Below, piece by piece: positions 6,455 to 6,915 of a stretch of 6,915 nucleotides of DNA. A model generated the notes under the pieces. That model made no database searches. It was not told the DNA's origin and saw only the letters and a program-made list of their open reading frames with translations. Position 1 is the first letter of the stretch, and the number at the start of each line of letters is the position of its first letter. Source of the stretch: Desulfamplus sp. (GTDB lineage Bacteria > Desulfobacterota > Desulfobacteria > Desulfobacterales > Desulfobacteraceae); assembly GCA_015232935.1 (NCBI GenBank), contig JADFYT010000126.1, positions 1-6,915 of the forward strand. Reading direction: 5' to 3'. Position numbers and translations under genes: made by a program.

Positions 6455-6915
6455 TGCTTTTTAAACTGAATGCGATTTTTTCACTTTGGATATCATAAGC
6501 TTGGTTGATAAGTGTTTCAGGATCGTCAAAGAGAGTGAGTTCGGGTATTTTGAGGACACTCATCAATCTTTTTTCAGCCTCCTTATTTGATTCAAGTTCA
6601 CCATTGTCCAGGATATGATGTATTTGGATATCGTTGTCCCGAACTTTCCTGCAGATCAAAATCATTCTATGACAGGTGATGGGATCTTTTTCTGAACACA
6701 TCAAGGCGATTCTATATTTTTCTATTCCCTTTTTTAGCCGGTTCAAGCCTTCTCTAAAAAAAACGGTATCCGCAATTAAATTATATGCCGCCTTTCCATT
6801 TTTATAACATTGAGGATCATCACTCCGTGGACCCAATTCCTTCCCAAGATAGACATATTGAATACCATTTTTTTTTAATTGAGCTTCAATTGTTTCACGA
6901 TTGAATTGAGGATTG
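6447..6915 (-). CDS. DUF488 family protein, N-terminus outside window
   Basis: The frame is open to the right edge; the TTG at 6834-6836 is an internal leucine, because upstream codons read NPQFNRETIEAQLKKNGIQY followed by VYLGKE and then LGPRSDDPQCYKNGKAAYN. The order QFN...IQYVYLGKELG.R, PQCY..GK.AYN, then MCSEKDPITCHR is the typical DUF488 layout. About 155 residues are visible; perhaps 30-40 are missing at the N-terminus. The Cys-x7-Cys-His-Arg motif is the same as in the second DUF488 gene at 5777-6214, but the remainder differs strongly, so these are distant paralogs rather than a recent duplication. A C-terminal extension of about 50 residues follows the HHILDNGE segment. The stop lies within the start region of the middle gene. 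Confidence 0.82.
   Translation of the reverse strand, partial: NPQFNRETIEAQLKKNGIQYVYLGKELGPRSDDPQCYKNGKAAYNLIADTVFFREGLNRLKKGIEKYRIALMCSEKDPITCHRMILICRKVRDNDIQIHHILDNGELESNKEAEKRLMSVLKIPELTLFDDPETLINQAYDIQSEKIAFSLKSND

Noticed and set aside
6834..6836. TTG at 6836 as the start of the right-hand DUF488 gene
   Set aside because: The codons before it encode conserved DUF488 sequence (YVYLGKE), so it is internal.

Overview
The window is most of a molybdenum-nitrogenase cofactor-assembly operon on the plus strand. It meets, tail to tail, a small minus-strand operon of two DUF488-family genes. The nif proteins resemble those of strict anaerobes, with a NifK-like NifN, a thioredoxin-fold [2Fe-2S] ferredoxin inside the operon and a NifB fused to a NifX domain. 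This fits a green sulfur bacterium (Chlorobi) or an anaerobic deltaproteobacterium (Desulfobacterota). The sequence alone does not decide between them. The structural genes nifHDK are not in the window and probably lie just upstream.

Plus strand, left to right: (1) the 3' part of a NifB-like/NifX fusion gene, already open at the left edge; (2) a 100-residue [2Fe-2S] ferredoxin; (3) a 147-base gap with a near-perfect 14-base inverted repeat; (4) nifE, whose likely start is 1397 rather than the longest-ORF start at 1292; (5) nifN, joined to nifE by an ATGA overlap; (6) a 192-base gap beginning in a tandem duplication over the nifN stop and then holding several GC-rich hairpins, possibly a structured RNA leader; (7) nifB. 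NifB makes the Fe-S-C core (NifB-co), the NifX-type domains are probable carriers of it, and NifE/NifN form the scaffold on which it matures into FeMo-co. The ferredoxin is a plausible electron donor. The first gene is a divergent second copy of the NifB/NifX design, of unknown role.

Minus strand, right to left: a DUF488 gene cut by the right edge, then a short middle gene that is open across two frames and appears to carry a single +1 frameshift, then a second DUF488 gene. The three are linked by overlaps (ATGACTAA and ATGA). This segment is visibly AT-richer than the nif genes and contains long poly-A coding tracts, which suggests a separate origin. No RNA genes, CRISPR arrays or insertion sequences were recognised.
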